Position numbers and translations under genes: made by a program
In this document: positions 43,084 to 55,549 of the stretch, piece after piece
Layout of the letters: every line of letters starts with the position of its first letter
Position numbering within the stretch: the first letter of the stretch is position 1
Origin: Aerolutibacter ruishenii
GTDB lineage: Bacteria; Pseudomonadota; Gammaproteobacteria; Xanthomonadales; Xanthomonadaceae
DNA: 64,000 nucleotides
Reading direction: 5' to 3'
Assembly (NCBI RefSeq): GCF_007830115.1
Contig: NZ_VLKP01000002.1
Coordinates: 62,001-126,000 of the forward strand
The notes under the pieces: generated by a model
What the model was told of the DNA's origin: nothing
Seen by the model: only the letters and a program-made list of their open reading frames with translations
The model's database searches: none

Positions 43084-44508
43084 ATGATCCGTCCGCAACG
43101 CCCACACCTCCGCCGCAGCGCCTGGGCGGCCACGGCCCTGCTGGTCGCCGCCGTGGCCGGCTGCACCACTGCGCCGCCACTGGCTTCGCTGCCGCTTCCG
43201 CCTGCGGAACTGACATCTGCGCCGGTCGACTGGTCCGCGCTTGACCGGCAGCGGGTCCGGGTGCGCGCCCCGCTGACCCTGATCGATGCCGGTGGCGAAG
43301 GCGTGCTGGTGCGTTTCGACGGCCGCGCGTGGACGCCCACCGAGCGCGCCCGCCCGGGCAGCGCCGAGGCGTTGGCGCTGGCGAACGCCAATGACGCCGG
43401 GCAACTGCGGCTGGTGGTCACCGGCGAAGCGGGCGCCGCACTGGAATCGGCGCGACTGGGCAGCACCGTCGTCAATGTCGAGGCGCTCGTCAGCCTGGAG
43501 CCGGCGGGGCCGGTATTGCGGACGGACACGGCGCCCGCGCTGCAGGCGGCACCCCGCCCAGCCGCTCCGATGGTGGCCGGCAACGTCCGCGTGGCCGCAT
43601 TCAACCTGGAAAACCTGTTCAACGGCGACGGTCGCGGCAATGGGTTTCCCACGCCGCGCGGCGCACGTACCCCGGCCGAACACGCGGCGCAGCAGGCCAA
43701 ACTGGTCGCCGCCATCCAGGCGCTGGACGCGGACGTGGCCGCGCTGATGGAACTGGAGAACGATGGCGACGGCGAGCATGCCGCCCAGGCGCAGTTGGTG
43801 CAGGCACTCAATGCGGACGGCGCCGATTGGCGCTTCGTGGCCACGGCCGGGCGGGTGCCGGGTTTCGCCTCCGCGCTGGACCTGGACGACCCGATCAAGG
43901 TGGGGCTGATTTACCGTGCCTCGCGGGTGCAGCCGGTGGGCCGCCCGGCGGCGCTGCAGGGTGGACCGTTCGGCCCGCGCAGCCGGCCGTCGCTGGCGCA
44001 GGCGTTCCGCGCCGGTCGCGGACCGGCGTTCGTCGTGGTGGCCAATCACTTCAAGTCCAAGGGCTGCGGCGAGGCCGAGGGCGCCGACCGCGACCAGGGC
44101 GACGGCCAGGCCTGCTGGAACGCCACCCGCACCGACTCAGCGCGTCGGCTGGCGGCCTGGCTTGCCAGCGATCCGACGCGAACTGGCAGCCAACGCACGA
44201 TGATCCTCGGCGATTTCAACAGCTACGCGCAGGAAGACCCGATCCACGCCCTGGCCGCCGCCGGCTGGCGCGACGCCTTCGCCGTGACCGGGGCGGAGGC
44301 ACCGTACAGCTACGCCTACCGCGGCGCCGTGGGCCGTCTGGATCACGCGCTGCTGAGCCCGGCGCTGGCCGCCGACCTGCGCGGCGCGGCCGAGTGGCAC
44401 GCCAATGCCGACGAGCCACGCAGCGCCGGCTACCGCGACGGTGGCGACGGTCCGTGGCGCAGTTCGGACCACGACCCGCTGCTGCTGGGCTTCGACCTGC
44501 GGCGCTGA
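43084..44508 (+). CDS. Lipoprotein of the endonuclease/exonuclease/phosphatase family (ExeM/NucH-like)
   Basis: A 474-residue lipoprotein: signal peptide and lipobox VAGC (Cys27). The N-terminal 150 residues form an OB-like region. The catalytic domain starts VRVAAFNLENLFNGDG, with the metal-binding Asn/Glu region, ALMELEND, VANHFKSKG, MILGDFNSY and the final SSDHDPLLLGF (His-Asp). These are the expected motifs of DNase-I-like nucleases that degrade extracellular DNA or cleave phosphodiesters. The exact substrate is uncertain. GATAAT at 43048-43053 is a likely -10. It is followed by a GC-rich hairpin (44538-44556). Confidence 0.9.
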   Translation: MIRPQRPHLRRSAWAATALLVAAVAGCTTAPPLASLPLPPAELTSAPVDWSALDRQRVRVRAPLTLIDAGGEGVLVRFDGRAWTPTERARPGSAEALALANANDAGQLRLVVTGEAGAALESARLGSTVVNVEALVSLEPAGPVLRTDTAPALQAAPRPAAPMVAGNVRVAAFNLENLFNGDGRGNGFPTPRGARTPAEHAAQQAKLVAAIQALDADVAALMELENDGDGEHAAQAQLVQALNADGADWRFVATAGRVPGFASALDLDDPIKVGLIYRASRVQPVGRPAALQGGPFGPRSRPSLAQAFRAGRGPAFVVVANHFKSKGCGEAEGADRDQGDGQACWNATRTDSARRLAAWLASDPTRTGSQRTMILGDFNSYAQEDPIHALAAAGWRDAFAVTGAEAPYSYAYRGAVGRLDHALLSPALAADLRGAAEWHANADEPRSAGYRDGGDGPWRSSDHDPLLLGFDLRR

Positions 44509-44629
44509 CAGGACAACGCCTGCACCGGGCGCCAGCGCTCCTGGCGCTCCGGGCACCGGATACCCCAGGCAACACGGCGTACCGCGGGTGGTACGAGGGC
44601 ATACCGGGGGCGCGGCGTAGAATGCAGGG

Positions 44630-45322
44630 ATGAACCAGCCCGCCTTCCCCACCGGCGACACGGCTTCGCTGCTGATCAACGGCCCCGCCGGGCCGCTGGA
44701 GGTGGCCGTCGACGGTCCCGACGCCGACGCGCCGGCCCGGCCCGCGATTGCCGTGGTCTGCCACCCGCTGCCCACCGAGGGCGGCACCATGCACAACAAG
44801 GTGGTGACCATGACCGCGCGCGCCCTGCGCGAGTCGGGGCTCACCACGGTGCGCTTCAACTTCCGCGGCGTGGGCGCCTCGGTCGGGCATTTCGACCATG
44901 GCGAAGGCGAGTCCGACGACCTGCGCGCGGTGGTGGCCTGGGTGCGCGCGGCGCATCCCGAGGCCGAACTGTGGCTGGCGGGCTTCAGCTTCGGCTCGTA
45001 CGTGACCATCAAGTGCGCGGCCGAGCTCAAGCCGGGCATGTTGATCTCCATCGCGCCGCCGGCGGCCGGTCGGCGTTGGGACTTCTCCGCGATCACCCCG
45101 CCGGACTGCCCGTGGCTGATCGTGCAGGGCGAAGCCGACGAGATCGTCGACCCGGAGGCGGTGTATGCGTGGGTGGATGGCCTGAAGGACCTGCCGCAGC
45201 CGCCGGAACTGGTGCGCATGCCCGACACCAGCCATTTCTTCCACCGCCGGCTGATGGACCTGCGCGGCGTGATCAAGAACGGCGTGAAGCCGTACCTGCC
45301 AGCACTGCTCGACCATGGTTGA
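44630..45322 (+). CDS. Alpha/beta hydrolase (DLH/YfbR-like esterase fold)
   Basis: A 230-residue cytoplasmic hydrolase. The nucleophile elbow is GFSFG (118-122, Ser120). The oxyanion region is CHPLPTEGGTMHNKVV (44-59), the acid lies in QGEADEIVDP, and the His in DTSHFFHRRL. This short family is common beside housekeeping genes, and the substrate is unknown. TAGAAT (44618-44623) ends six bases before the ATG, so the message is probably leaderless. The zapE gene follows 81 bases later on the same strand. Confidence 0.88.
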   Translation: MNQPAFPTGDTASLLINGPAGPLEVAVDGPDADAPARPAIAVVCHPLPTEGGTMHNKVVTMTARALRESGLTTVRFNFRGVGASVGHFDHGEGESDDLRAVVAWVRAAHPEAELWLAGFSFGSYVTIKCAAELKPGMLISIAPPAAGRRWDFSAITPPDCPWLIVQGEADEIVDPEAVYAWVDGLKDLPQPPELVRMPDTSHFFHRRLMDLRGVIKNGVKPYLPALLDHG

Positions 45323-45403
45323 TCGGCCGACACGATGGCCCGCTGCGGCGGGAAACGCTGCGCATGCCTGCGACACGGTGCGAACGGGCGTGGAAGTGCT
45401 CGC

Positions 45404-46513
45404 ATGAGCGCCGCTGACGGCGTCGCCGCGCGCACCGCGCCTTCGATGGCCTACGCCGCAGGCGTGACGCGCGGTGACTGGAACGACGATCCGGCGCAGC
45501 ACGCGGCGCTGCGGGAACTCGACCGCTTGCATGCGGCGCTGCTGGCGCCGCGCAAGCGCGGCCTGCTCGACAACCTGCTGGGCAAGCCGCTGGAACCGCC
45601 ACAGGGCCTGTACCTGTGGGGCGGCGTGGGCCGCGGCAAGACATTCCTGATCGATCTGTTTTTTGACTCACTGCCGTTCGCGGAGAAGCGCCGCACGCAC
45701 TTCCACCGCTTCATGCGCGAGGTGCATGCGCAGCTGCGCGCGCACGCGGGCGAGAGCGATCCGCTGGTGAAGATCGCGCGGCACTGGGGCAAGCAGATGC
45801 GCGTGCTGGTGCTGGACGAATTCTTCGTCAACGACATCGGCGACGCGATGCTGCTGGGCCGCCTGCTGGAGCGACTGTTCGCCGAAGGCGTGGCGCTGGT
45901 GACCAGCTCCAACACCGACCCGCAGCACCTGTATGCGCATGGCCTGCAGCGCGAGCGCTTCCTGCCCGCGATTGCCCAGCTGCAGAAGCACTGCCGCGTG
46001 CTGTACCTGGACAGCGTGCATGACTACCGGTTGCGCGCGTTGACCCGGTCACCGGTGTATCGCGTGCCGCTGGACGACGGCGCCGATGGCTGGCTGGCGC
46101 AACGCTGGGACGAGCTCAGCGCGGGGATGCCGCGCGAGGCCGGGCCGCTGGTGGTCGACGAGCGCCCGATCCCGGTCCGCTGCCTGGCCGAGGGTCATGC
46201 GTGGTTCGACTTCGCCGCGCTGTGCGAAGGGCCGCGCGCGGCCGGCGACTACATCGAGATCGCCACCGAGTACCACACGGTGCTGGTGGGCGGCATCCCG
46301 CGCTTCGACGGCAGCAACGACGATCCGGCACGGCGCTTCGTGCACCTGATCGACGAGTTGTACGACCGCCACGTCAACCTGGTGTGCACCGCGGCGGAGG
46401 CGCCGCCGGGGCTGTATACCGGGCAGAAGCTGGCGGGTGCGTTCGAGCGCACCGCGTCGCGGCTGATCGAGATGCAGTCGGCGGAGTATCTGGCGCAGGA
46501 GCATCGGGGGTAG
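45404..46513 (+). CDS. zapE: Cell division protein ZapE (AFG1-like ATPase)
   Basis: A 369-residue ATPase that acts at the division site in E. coli. The P-loop is GVGRGKT (74-80) in YLWGGVGRGKTFLIDLFF. Walker B is VLVLDEFFVND, and TSSNTDPQHLY is the sensor-1 region. The C-terminal VCTAAEAPPGLYTG is also conserved. The ATG at 45404 gives an N-terminus that starts just ahead of the conserved region; a weak GGAAG lies upstream. The M20 hydrolase follows 36 bases later. Confidence 0.95.
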   Translation: MSAADGVAARTAPSMAYAAGVTRGDWNDDPAQHAALRELDRLHAALLAPRKRGLLDNLLGKPLEPPQGLYLWGGVGRGKTFLIDLFFDSLPFAEKRRTHFHRFMREVHAQLRAHAGESDPLVKIARHWGKQMRVLVLDEFFVNDIGDAMLLGRLLERLFAEGVALVTSSNTDPQHLYAHGLQRERFLPAIAQLQKHCRVLYLDSVHDYRLRALTRSPVYRVPLDDGADGWLAQRWDELSAGMPREAGPLVVDERPIPVRCLAEGHAWFDFAALCEGPRAAGDYIEIATEYHTVLVGGIPRFDGSNDDPARRFVHLIDELYDRHVNLVCTAAEAPPGLYTGQKLAGAFERTASRLIEMQSAEYLAQEHRG

Positions 46514-46549
46514 GATCGGGTGTCGCGTTTGCCCACCTCCGGAGACCCC

Positions 46550-47869
46550 ATGCGCCGTCCGCTGCTCGCCCTTGCCATCGCCGCCCTGCTGCCCGCCGTG
46601 GCGGCGGCCCAGACCGCGCCCGTGGAGCGTCCCGAAGTGACCGCCGCGGCGAAGGCGCAGCATGATCAGGTCATCGCGTGGCGGCGCGACTTCCACCAGC
46701 ACCCCGAGCTGTCCAACCGCGAGCAGCGCACCGCGGCCAAGGTGGCCGAGCACCTGCGCGCGCTGGGGCTGAAGCCGCAGACCGGCGTGGCGCGGCACGG
46801 CGTGGTGGCCATCATCGAGGGCGGCCGACCGGGACCGAAGATCGCGCTGCGCGCCGACATGGACGCCCTGCCGGTGCGCGAGCAGACCGGCCTGCCGTTC
46901 GCCTCCACCGCCACCGCCGAATACCGAGGCGAGACGGTGGGCGTGATGCACGCCTGCGGCCATGACGCGCACACCGCCACGCTGCTGGGCGTGGCCGACG
47001 CGCTGGTGAAGATGCGGAAGGACCTGCCCGGCCAGGTGATGCTGATCTTCCAGCCCGCCGAGGAAGGCGCGCCGCCGCCGGAGGAAGGCGGTGCGGCGCT
47101 GATGCTGAAGGAAGGCCTGTTCGCCAGGTTCAAGCCCGAGGCGGTGTTTGGCCTGCATGTGTTCTCCAGCGTGCAGGCCGGGCAGATCGCGGTGCGCGGC
47201 GGCCCGCTGATGGCGGCGTCGGACCGCTTCGCGATCAAGGTCACCGGCCGCCAGACCCACGGCTCGGCGCCGTGGGGCGGGATCGATCCGATCGTGGCCA
47301 CCGCCGACCTGGTGGGCACCGCGCAGACCATCGTCAGCCGGCGCACCAACATCGCCAAGCTGCCGGCGGTGGTGACGTTCGGCGCGATCAAGGGCGGCAT
47401 CCGCTACAACATCATCCCCGACGAGGTGGAGATGGTGGGCACCATCCGCACCTTCGACCCGGCGATGCGCCAGCGGATCTTCGCCGACCTGCGCAACGTG
47501 GCCGAGCACACCGCGGCCGCGCACGGCGCCAAGGCAAGCACCGAGATCTTCGAGGCGGATGGCAACCCGGCCACGGTCAACGACCCGGCGCTGACCGCAC
47601 GCATGCTGCCCAGCCTGCAGGCCGTGGTGGGCAAGGACAACGTGTACGAGCCGCCGCTGCAGATGGGCTCGGAAGACTTCTCGCTGTACGCGCTGGAAGT
47701 GCCGTCGATGTTCTTCTTCGTCGGCTCCACCGGCAAGGGCATCGACCCGGCCACCGCGCCGAGCAACCACTCGCCGCAGTTCCTGCTGGACGAGTCGTCG
47801 CTGGACGTGGGCCTGCGCGCGCTGCTGCAGGTATCGCTCGATTACCTGCACGGCGGCGCGAAAGGCTGA
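46550..47869 (+). CDS. M20/M28-family amidohydrolase, exported
   Basis: A 439-residue aminoacylase/hippurate-hydrolase-type protein. A signal peptide (about 1-20, ending AAA-QT) sends it to the periplasm. Metal-binding and catalytic motifs are RADMDALP (101-108), HACGHDAHTA (134-143) and FQPAEEG, with a late IIPDEVEMVGT and a GSEDFS segment. It should cleave N-acyl amino acids or similar amides using two metal ions. The ATG at 46550 follows GGAGA and gives the signal peptide. No obvious partner is nearby. Confidence 0.9.
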   Translation: MRRPLLALAIAALLPAVAAAQTAPVERPEVTAAAKAQHDQVIAWRRDFHQHPELSNREQRTAAKVAEHLRALGLKPQTGVARHGVVAIIEGGRPGPKIALRADMDALPVREQTGLPFASTATAEYRGETVGVMHACGHDAHTATLLGVADALVKMRKDLPGQVMLIFQPAEEGAPPPEEGGAALMLKEGLFARFKPEAVFGLHVFSSVQAGQIAVRGGPLMAASDRFAIKVTGRQTHGSAPWGGIDPIVATADLVGTAQTIVSRRTNIAKLPAVVTFGAIKGGIRYNIIPDEVEMVGTIRTFDPAMRQRIFADLRNVAEHTAAAHGAKASTEIFEADGNPATVNDPALTARMLPSLQAVVGKDNVYEPPLQMGSEDFSLYALEVPSMFFFVGSTGKGIDPATAPSNHSPQFLLDESSLDVGLRALLQVSLDYLHGGAKG

Positions 47870-47974
47870 CGCGGGCGCACGCGCGCGGCGCCTTCCGCCA
47901 GGTGCGTCGCACGCCGCATGAACGCGAGACCGGGGCCGGCCGCCGGCCGGTGCCCGGCAGGCGATAATGCGCCG

Positions 47975-48805
47975 ATGACCACCCAGGACAATTCCGTCGC
48001 CGGCTCCGCGCTCGGCCGCCACGTCGACTACCCGCAGGGCTACGACCCGGGGTTGCTGTACCCGATCGCGCGCACGCTGGGCCGGCACGCGATCGGCCTG
48101 CGCGAGGAAGCGCTGCCCTTCATCGGGCACGACCGCTGGCATGCCTACGAGCTGAGCTGGCTGGATGCGAAGGGCAAGCCGGTGGTGGCGACGGCAACGT
48201 TCGAGGTGCCGGCCGACGCGCCCAACCTGGTCGAGTCCAAGTCGCTGAAGCTGTACCTCAACTCGTTCAACGCCAGCCGTTTTGACGATGCGGACGCGGT
48301 GCGCGCGAGCATCGCCGGGGACCTGTCGCGCGTGGCCGGCGCACCGGTGCGCGTGGCGTTCGGGCTGCCGCCGATGGCGACGGGCGATGACGATGCGGTG
48401 TCGATCGATGCGCTCGACGTGGCCATCGACCACTACGGCCCGCCGCGCGCGGACTTCATCCGCATCGATGCCGATGACGTGGTCGAGGAAACCCTGGCCA
48501 GCGCGCTGCTCAAGTCCAATTGCCCGGTCACCGGCCAGCCCGACTGGGCGCACGTGCGCATCGCCTACCGCGGTCCACGCCTCGACCGCGCGGGACTGCT
48601 GCGCTACCTGGTCTCGTTCCGCGACCACGCCGAATTCCACGAGCAGTGCGTGGAGCGGGTCTTTGCCGACGTGCTGGCGCAGGCGCGCCCGGAACGGCTG
48701 TCGGTGGAGGCGCGATACACCCGCCGCGGCGGGCTGGACATCAACCCGTGGCGGGCAACGCCCGGTTCCGTGACGCCGGTCGCGCGGCGTGAGGATCGCC
48801 AGTAG
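47975..48805 (+). CDS. queF: NADPH-dependent 7-cyano-7-deazaguanine reductase QueF
   Basis: Reduces preQ0 to preQ1 in queuosine synthesis. The protein is 276 residues, the long (enteric-type) form. The QueF signature [12 protein letters not shown] is at 87-98. The catalytic cysteine lies in [12 protein letters not shown] (Cys183), and YRGPRLDR and [10 protein letters not shown] are conserved. GATAAT (47963-47968) ends six bases before the ATG, so the transcript is probably leaderless. Other queuosine genes are not nearby. Confidence 0.96.
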   Translation: MTTQDNSVAGSALGRHVDYPQGYDPGLLYPIARTLGRHAIGLREEALPFIGHDRWHAYELSWLDAKGKPVVATATFEVPADAPNLVESKSLKLYLNSFNASRFDDADAVRASIAGDLSRVAGAPVRVAFGLPPMATGDDDAVSIDALDVAIDHYGPPRADFIRIDADDVVEETLASALLKSNCPVTGQPDWAHVRIAYRGPRLDRAGLLRYLVSFRDHAEFHEQCVERVFADVLAQARPERLSVEARYTRRGGLDINPWRATPGSVTPVARREDRQ

Positions 48806-48905
48806 CGCCGCCGGACAGGCTTTCACTCCAGCGCCATATTTTCTTAACAACCGTCGTGCCAACGTGCTCGCGTCGTAGTGACGCCGGGGAGGAGCCCCCC
48901 ACATC

Positions 48906-49226
48906 ATGAGCACTGAAAAGAAAGCCGACTTTTCCAACGTGCAGGGCAGCGTGTCCAGTACGGAGGAGATCCGCAAGCAAGCCGATTTCAGCAACGTGCA
49001 GTCGTCCGTGTCCTCGACCGAGGAGATCACGGCCAGCACCGCCGGCAGCGAACAGAGCTATACCGTCGAGAAGGGTGACACCCTGTCGGCAATCGCCAAG
49101 CAGTTCTATGGCAAGTCCGGTGCGTGGCGCGACATCTTCGAGGCCAACCGCGACCAGATCGACGACCCGGACCGGATCTTCCCCGGCCAGGTGCTGAAGA
49201 TTCCCGCCATCAACGCCGGCAAATGA
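48906..49226 (+). CDS. LysM-domain protein with a duplicated N-terminal 19-residue unit
   Basis: A 106-residue protein. The C-terminal half is one LysM domain (YTVEKGDTLSAIAKQFYG...FPGQVLKIP, about 52-101), which binds peptidoglycan or, in the Kbp/YgaU type, works with a BON domain. Here there is no BON domain and no signal peptide. Instead residues 6-22 and 25-41 are near-identical copies (ADFSNVQ-x-SVSSTEEI). The two copies differ mainly in synonymous codons. The Shine-Dalgarno AGGAG lies in the loop of a small G/C hairpin just upstream of the ATG. A lipoprotein gene follows 41 bases later. Confidence 0.9.
   Translation: MSTEKKADFSNVQGSVSSTEEIRKQADFSNVQSSVSSTEEITASTAGSEQSYTVEKGDTLSAIAKQFYGKSGAWRDIFEANRDQIDDPDRIFPGQVLKIPAINAGK
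48921..49028 (+). repeat. In-frame tandem duplication in the LysM gene
   Basis: Two copies of a 19-codon unit encode ADFSNVQ(G/S)SVSSTEEI. The peptides match at 15 of 17 core positions. The serine codons switch between TCN and AGC/AGT, which needs at least two base changes each, so the copies are old and held by selection on the peptide. Confidence 0.85.
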
Positions 49227-49267
49227 GCCGCGAGCGTCCGACCAGCCCCCTTTTTCAGGAGCCACAC

Positions 49268-49759
49268 ATGATCCGCAATCGCACCCATCTTGCCCTCGCC
49301 GCCGCGCTGGTCGCCTCGCTCGCCGTGGTGGGCTGCAAGAAGAAGGAAGAACCGGCCGTAGCTCCGCCGCCGGCCGCATCCGAACCGGCGCCGATGCCGG
49401 CTCCGGCGCCGGTGGCCGCCACCGCGTCGGTCACAGGCGTGGACCTGGGCACCGCCGTCGGTGCCGACATGAAGGTCACCGCGCCGGCCACCACCTTCAA
49501 ACCGACCGACACGATCTTCGCAGCGGTCGCCACCAGCACCAGCGACCCGATGGCCACCGTGCCTGGCAAGCTGGGCGCCAAGTGGAGCTTCCAGGACGGT
49601 CAGACGGTCAACGAGGAAACCGTGGACGTCAACCTGACCGGCGCCGGCGTCACCAATTTCAAGATCAGCAAGCCCGATGGCTTCCCGACCGGCAAGTACA
49701 AGCTGGAGGTGTCGCAGGACGGTGCGGTGGTCCAGACCCGCGAGTTCGAGGTCAAGTAA
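49268..49759 (+). CDS. Small lipoprotein of unknown function
   Basis: A 163-residue lipoprotein with lipobox VVGC (Cys23) followed by KKKEEP. A Pro/Ala-rich linker (about 28-50) leads to a beta-rich domain that ends YKLEVSQDGAVVQTREFEVK. I do not recognise the family; the domain may be immunoglobulin-like. It follows the LysM gene by 41 bases on the same strand, and a strong terminator closes the pair. Envelope function is likely for both. Confidence 0.75.
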   Translation: MIRNRTHLALAAALVASLAVVGCKKKEEPAVAPPPAASEPAPMPAPAPVAATASVTGVDLGTAVGADMKVTAPATTFKPTDTIFAAVATSTSDPMATVPGKLGAKWSFQDGQTVNEETVDVNLTGAGVTNFKISKPDGFPTGKYKLEVSQDGAVVQTREFEVK

Positions 49760-49851
49760 GACGGTTTTGGCGGCGGATGGGCCACCTTCCCCTCCCGGTC
49801 CCGTCCGCCGCCCACCCATTGCTCTCTCCCCCGCCTTCGGGCGGGCAAGCC

Positions 49852-49880
49852 GGGCGCGACGCAGGTCGCGCCCTTTTTTT
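49852..49880 (+). terminator. Strong intrinsic terminator of the LysM/lipoprotein pair
   Basis: GGGCGCGAC and GTCGCGCCC form a 9-bp perfect stem with a GCAG loop and are followed by seven Ts. A second hairpin (CCCGCC/GGCGGG, about 49830-49845) lies just before it. The rest of the 228-base gap holds no gene. Confidence 0.92.
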
Positions 49881-49987
49881 GCTGCCGCTCCTGCCCGTGC
49901 ACGCGCCTGCACCCAGGCATTCACCGGCGGGCGCTTCCATCCACAACGGGCGCGTCGTCCCGTTCGACAACGGTGCCGGAAGCGCGC

Positions 49988-50386
49988 TCAACGCGCCGGA
50001 AAGATGCCGTCCATGTAGTACCAGCGTCCGTCCTCGCGAACGAAGCGGCTGAGTTCGTGCAGGCGCACGGCGGGTGCGCCGCCCACCTTGCAGCGCGCGA
50101 TGAATTCCACCGTGGCGTGATCGGCATCCAGCGGCGTGTGCTGGCGCACTTCCAGGCCCAGCCAACGGGTGGCGGCCGCATCGTCCATGTCCACCGATGC
50201 CGGACGCGTGGACGGATGCCAGCTGGCCAGCAGGTAATCCGCATCGGCGCGCACGAACGCGCTGTAGCGCGAGCGCATCAGCGCCTCGGCGGTGGCGGCC
50301 TGCGCAATGCCGGCGTGCAGCGGGCCGCAGCAGTCGGCATAGGCGCGGGCGGAGCCACAGGGACAGGAAGCAGCAGTCGAAGGCAT
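49988..50386 (-). CDS. YchJ-family SEC-C metal-binding protein
   Basis: A 132-residue protein. A SEC-C zinc motif begins almost at the N-terminus (SCPCGSARAYADCCGPLH), and the rest is the YchJ/NTF2-like domain with ALMRSRYSAFVRADADYLLASWH and FVREDGRWYYMDG. Function is not known. The ATG at 50386 places the metal site at the start, as in E. coli YchJ, which is about 150 residues. It is divergent from another SEC-C protein gene across 131 bases. Confidence 0.88.
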   Translation of the reverse strand: MPSTAASCPCGSARAYADCCGPLHAGIAQAATAEALMRSRYSAFVRADADYLLASWHPSTRPASVDMDDAAATRWLGLEVRQHTPLDADHATVEFIARCKVGGAPAVRLHELSRFVREDGRWYYMDGIFPAR

Positions 50387-50517
50387 GGCGGGATCCACAG
50401 CGGAGACGAGGCAGCACGTGTCACCCGGCGAAGGGCCGGATGACGACGCGCGGTCCACCGCGATTGTGGGCGTACGCGCCCACCGGCGATACCATGCACG
50501 CCTGACCCCCGCGAGCC

Positions 50518-51234
50518 ATGCCCATGAAAGCCCCCGCCTACCTCGACGACGCACAGATCGAGCGCCTGTCCGACCTGCTCGACCAGCGCGCGGTGCCGTT
50601 CAAGGGCCTCAACCTGGAAGCGCTGGACGGGTTTCTGTCGGCGCTGGTGGTGGGCCCGGAGCCGGTGGCGCTGCCCAGCGAGTGGACGCCCATCGTGTGG
50701 GGCGGCAAGCCGCCACGCTGGGACAGCGAGGACGAGTTCGCCGAGGTGCAAGGGCTGTTGATGGGCCACTGGAACATGGTGGCCGCGCGCGTGCGTTATG
50801 GCGACGATGACCTGCCCGACCACCTGGCGCCGCTGCTGTGGCTGCCCGAGGAGGCCGAAGCCGAGCATCCGGACGAACTGGACGTGGGCCGCGACTGGGC
50901 GCTGGGCTTCTTCACCGGCGTGGAGCTGCGCGAGGCGCAGTGGGACCAGTGGCTGGACGAGAACGAGTGGATCGAGCAGATCTTCGGCCTGCTCGACCAG
51001 ATCGCCAGCGGCGAGATCATCGGCGAAGACCCGACCGCCGAACCCACGCCGATCAGCTACCGCGAACGGCTGGAGATCGTGGCCGGCCTGCCGGGCATGC
51101 TGGCCGACCTGCACCACCACCGCATCGACGCGCTGACCCCGCGCGAGCCGATCCGCAAGGACGCCACGCCGGGCCGCAACGATCCGTGCCCGTGTGGCAG
51201 CGGGAAGAAGTACAAGGCCTGCCACGGCGCCTGA
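50518..51234 (+). CDS. UPF0149/YecA-family protein with C-terminal SEC-C motif
   Basis: A 238-residue protein. The N-terminal part ([18 protein letters not shown]) is the UPF0149 (YgfB/YecA) fold, followed by helical segments, and the C-terminus is the SEC-C zinc site [23 protein letters not shown] domains mediate metal-dependent protein contacts, as in SecA. An ATG two codons in is an alternative start. A hairpin follows the stop. Confidence 0.88.
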   Translation: MPMKAPAYLDDAQIERLSDLLDQRAVPFKGLNLEALDGFLSALVVGPEPVALPSEWTPIVWGGKPPRWDSEDEFAEVQGLLMGHWNMVAARVRYGDDDLPDHLAPLLWLPEEAEAEHPDELDVGRDWALGFFTGVELREAQWDQWLDENEWIEQIFGLLDQIASGEIIGEDPTAEPTPISYRERLEIVAGLPGMLADLHHHRIDALTPREPIRKDATPGRNDPCPCGSGKKYKACHGA

Positions 51235-51251
51235 GCCAGACGCCGCCCCAA

Positions 51252-51277
51252 CGTGCCGCAGCGCAGCGCGCGGCACG
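51252..51277. terminator. Hairpin between convergent yecA-like and flavocytochrome genes
   Basis: CGTGCCGC and GCGGCACG form an 8-bp stem with a 10-base loop. GGTTCCTTTGG follows on the forward strand, so it may weakly terminate the yecA-like gene. Confidence 0.45.
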
Positions 51278-51301
51278 GGTTCCTTTGGAGCACGCGGCCC
51301 C

Positions 51302-55051
<3,750 letters not shown>

Positions 55052-55133
55052 GTGCTGCAGTGACCGTGCGCGATTGGCGCATGGTCACCCCTGCCACGGA
55101 CCGCGGATGCGCGATCGCCCTTGCGGCAACACG

Positions 55134-55168
55134 ACGAAGGCCCGCCAATGTGCGGGCCTTCGTCCTTC
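55134..55168 (+). terminator. Intrinsic terminator of icd
   Basis: ACGAAGGCCCGC and GCGGGCCTTCGT form a 12-bp perfect stem with a 6-base loop, followed by CCTTCT. It lies 82 bases after the icd stop and also ends convergent transcription from the small gene at 55225. Confidence 0.85.
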
Positions 55169-55224
55169 TGGTCTTGTTGACGATGTGCCGGCGATGGGTG
55201 GCAGCATCGGGTGACGCAGGCGGG

Positions 55225-55440
55225 TTACGCGGCCTGGTCGTAGTGCACGGCGGTACGGGCGGCGGCCACTTCGGCGGCGAGTTCGCGGGCGGCCTCGATG
55301 CGGGCCTCCAGCGTCACCAATGCGGTCTCCCGCGCGGACACCGAGCGGCGGCCGTAACGGTTGCCGTACGCGCGGTCGCGGTACGACGCGACGACCGGTC
55401 GCGTGACTTCCTGGAACAACGGACCACGAAACAGTTGCAT
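55225..55440 (-). CDS. Small hypothetical protein
   Basis: A 71-residue protein, mostly basic in the first half (YRDRAYGNRYGRRS) and Ala/Glu-rich helical in the second. There is no signal peptide or membrane span. I do not recognise the family. AGGAG lies nine bases before the ATG, which supports a real gene. It is 109 bases downstream of the DUF4344 peptidase gene on the same strand. Confidence 0.6.
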   Translation of the reverse strand: MQLFRGPLFQEVTRPVVASYRDRAYGNRYGRRSVSARETALVTLEARIEAARELAAEVAAARTAVHYDQAA

Positions 55441-55549
55441 GGCACACTCCTATCCTTGGGTTGGCGGTGCGCAGTCTGCGCCTGCCCAATGACAGCCGGG
55501 TGCATGCGGTCTTGCAGATTTGTTGCTATGCAGCATCGCCACGGCGGGC

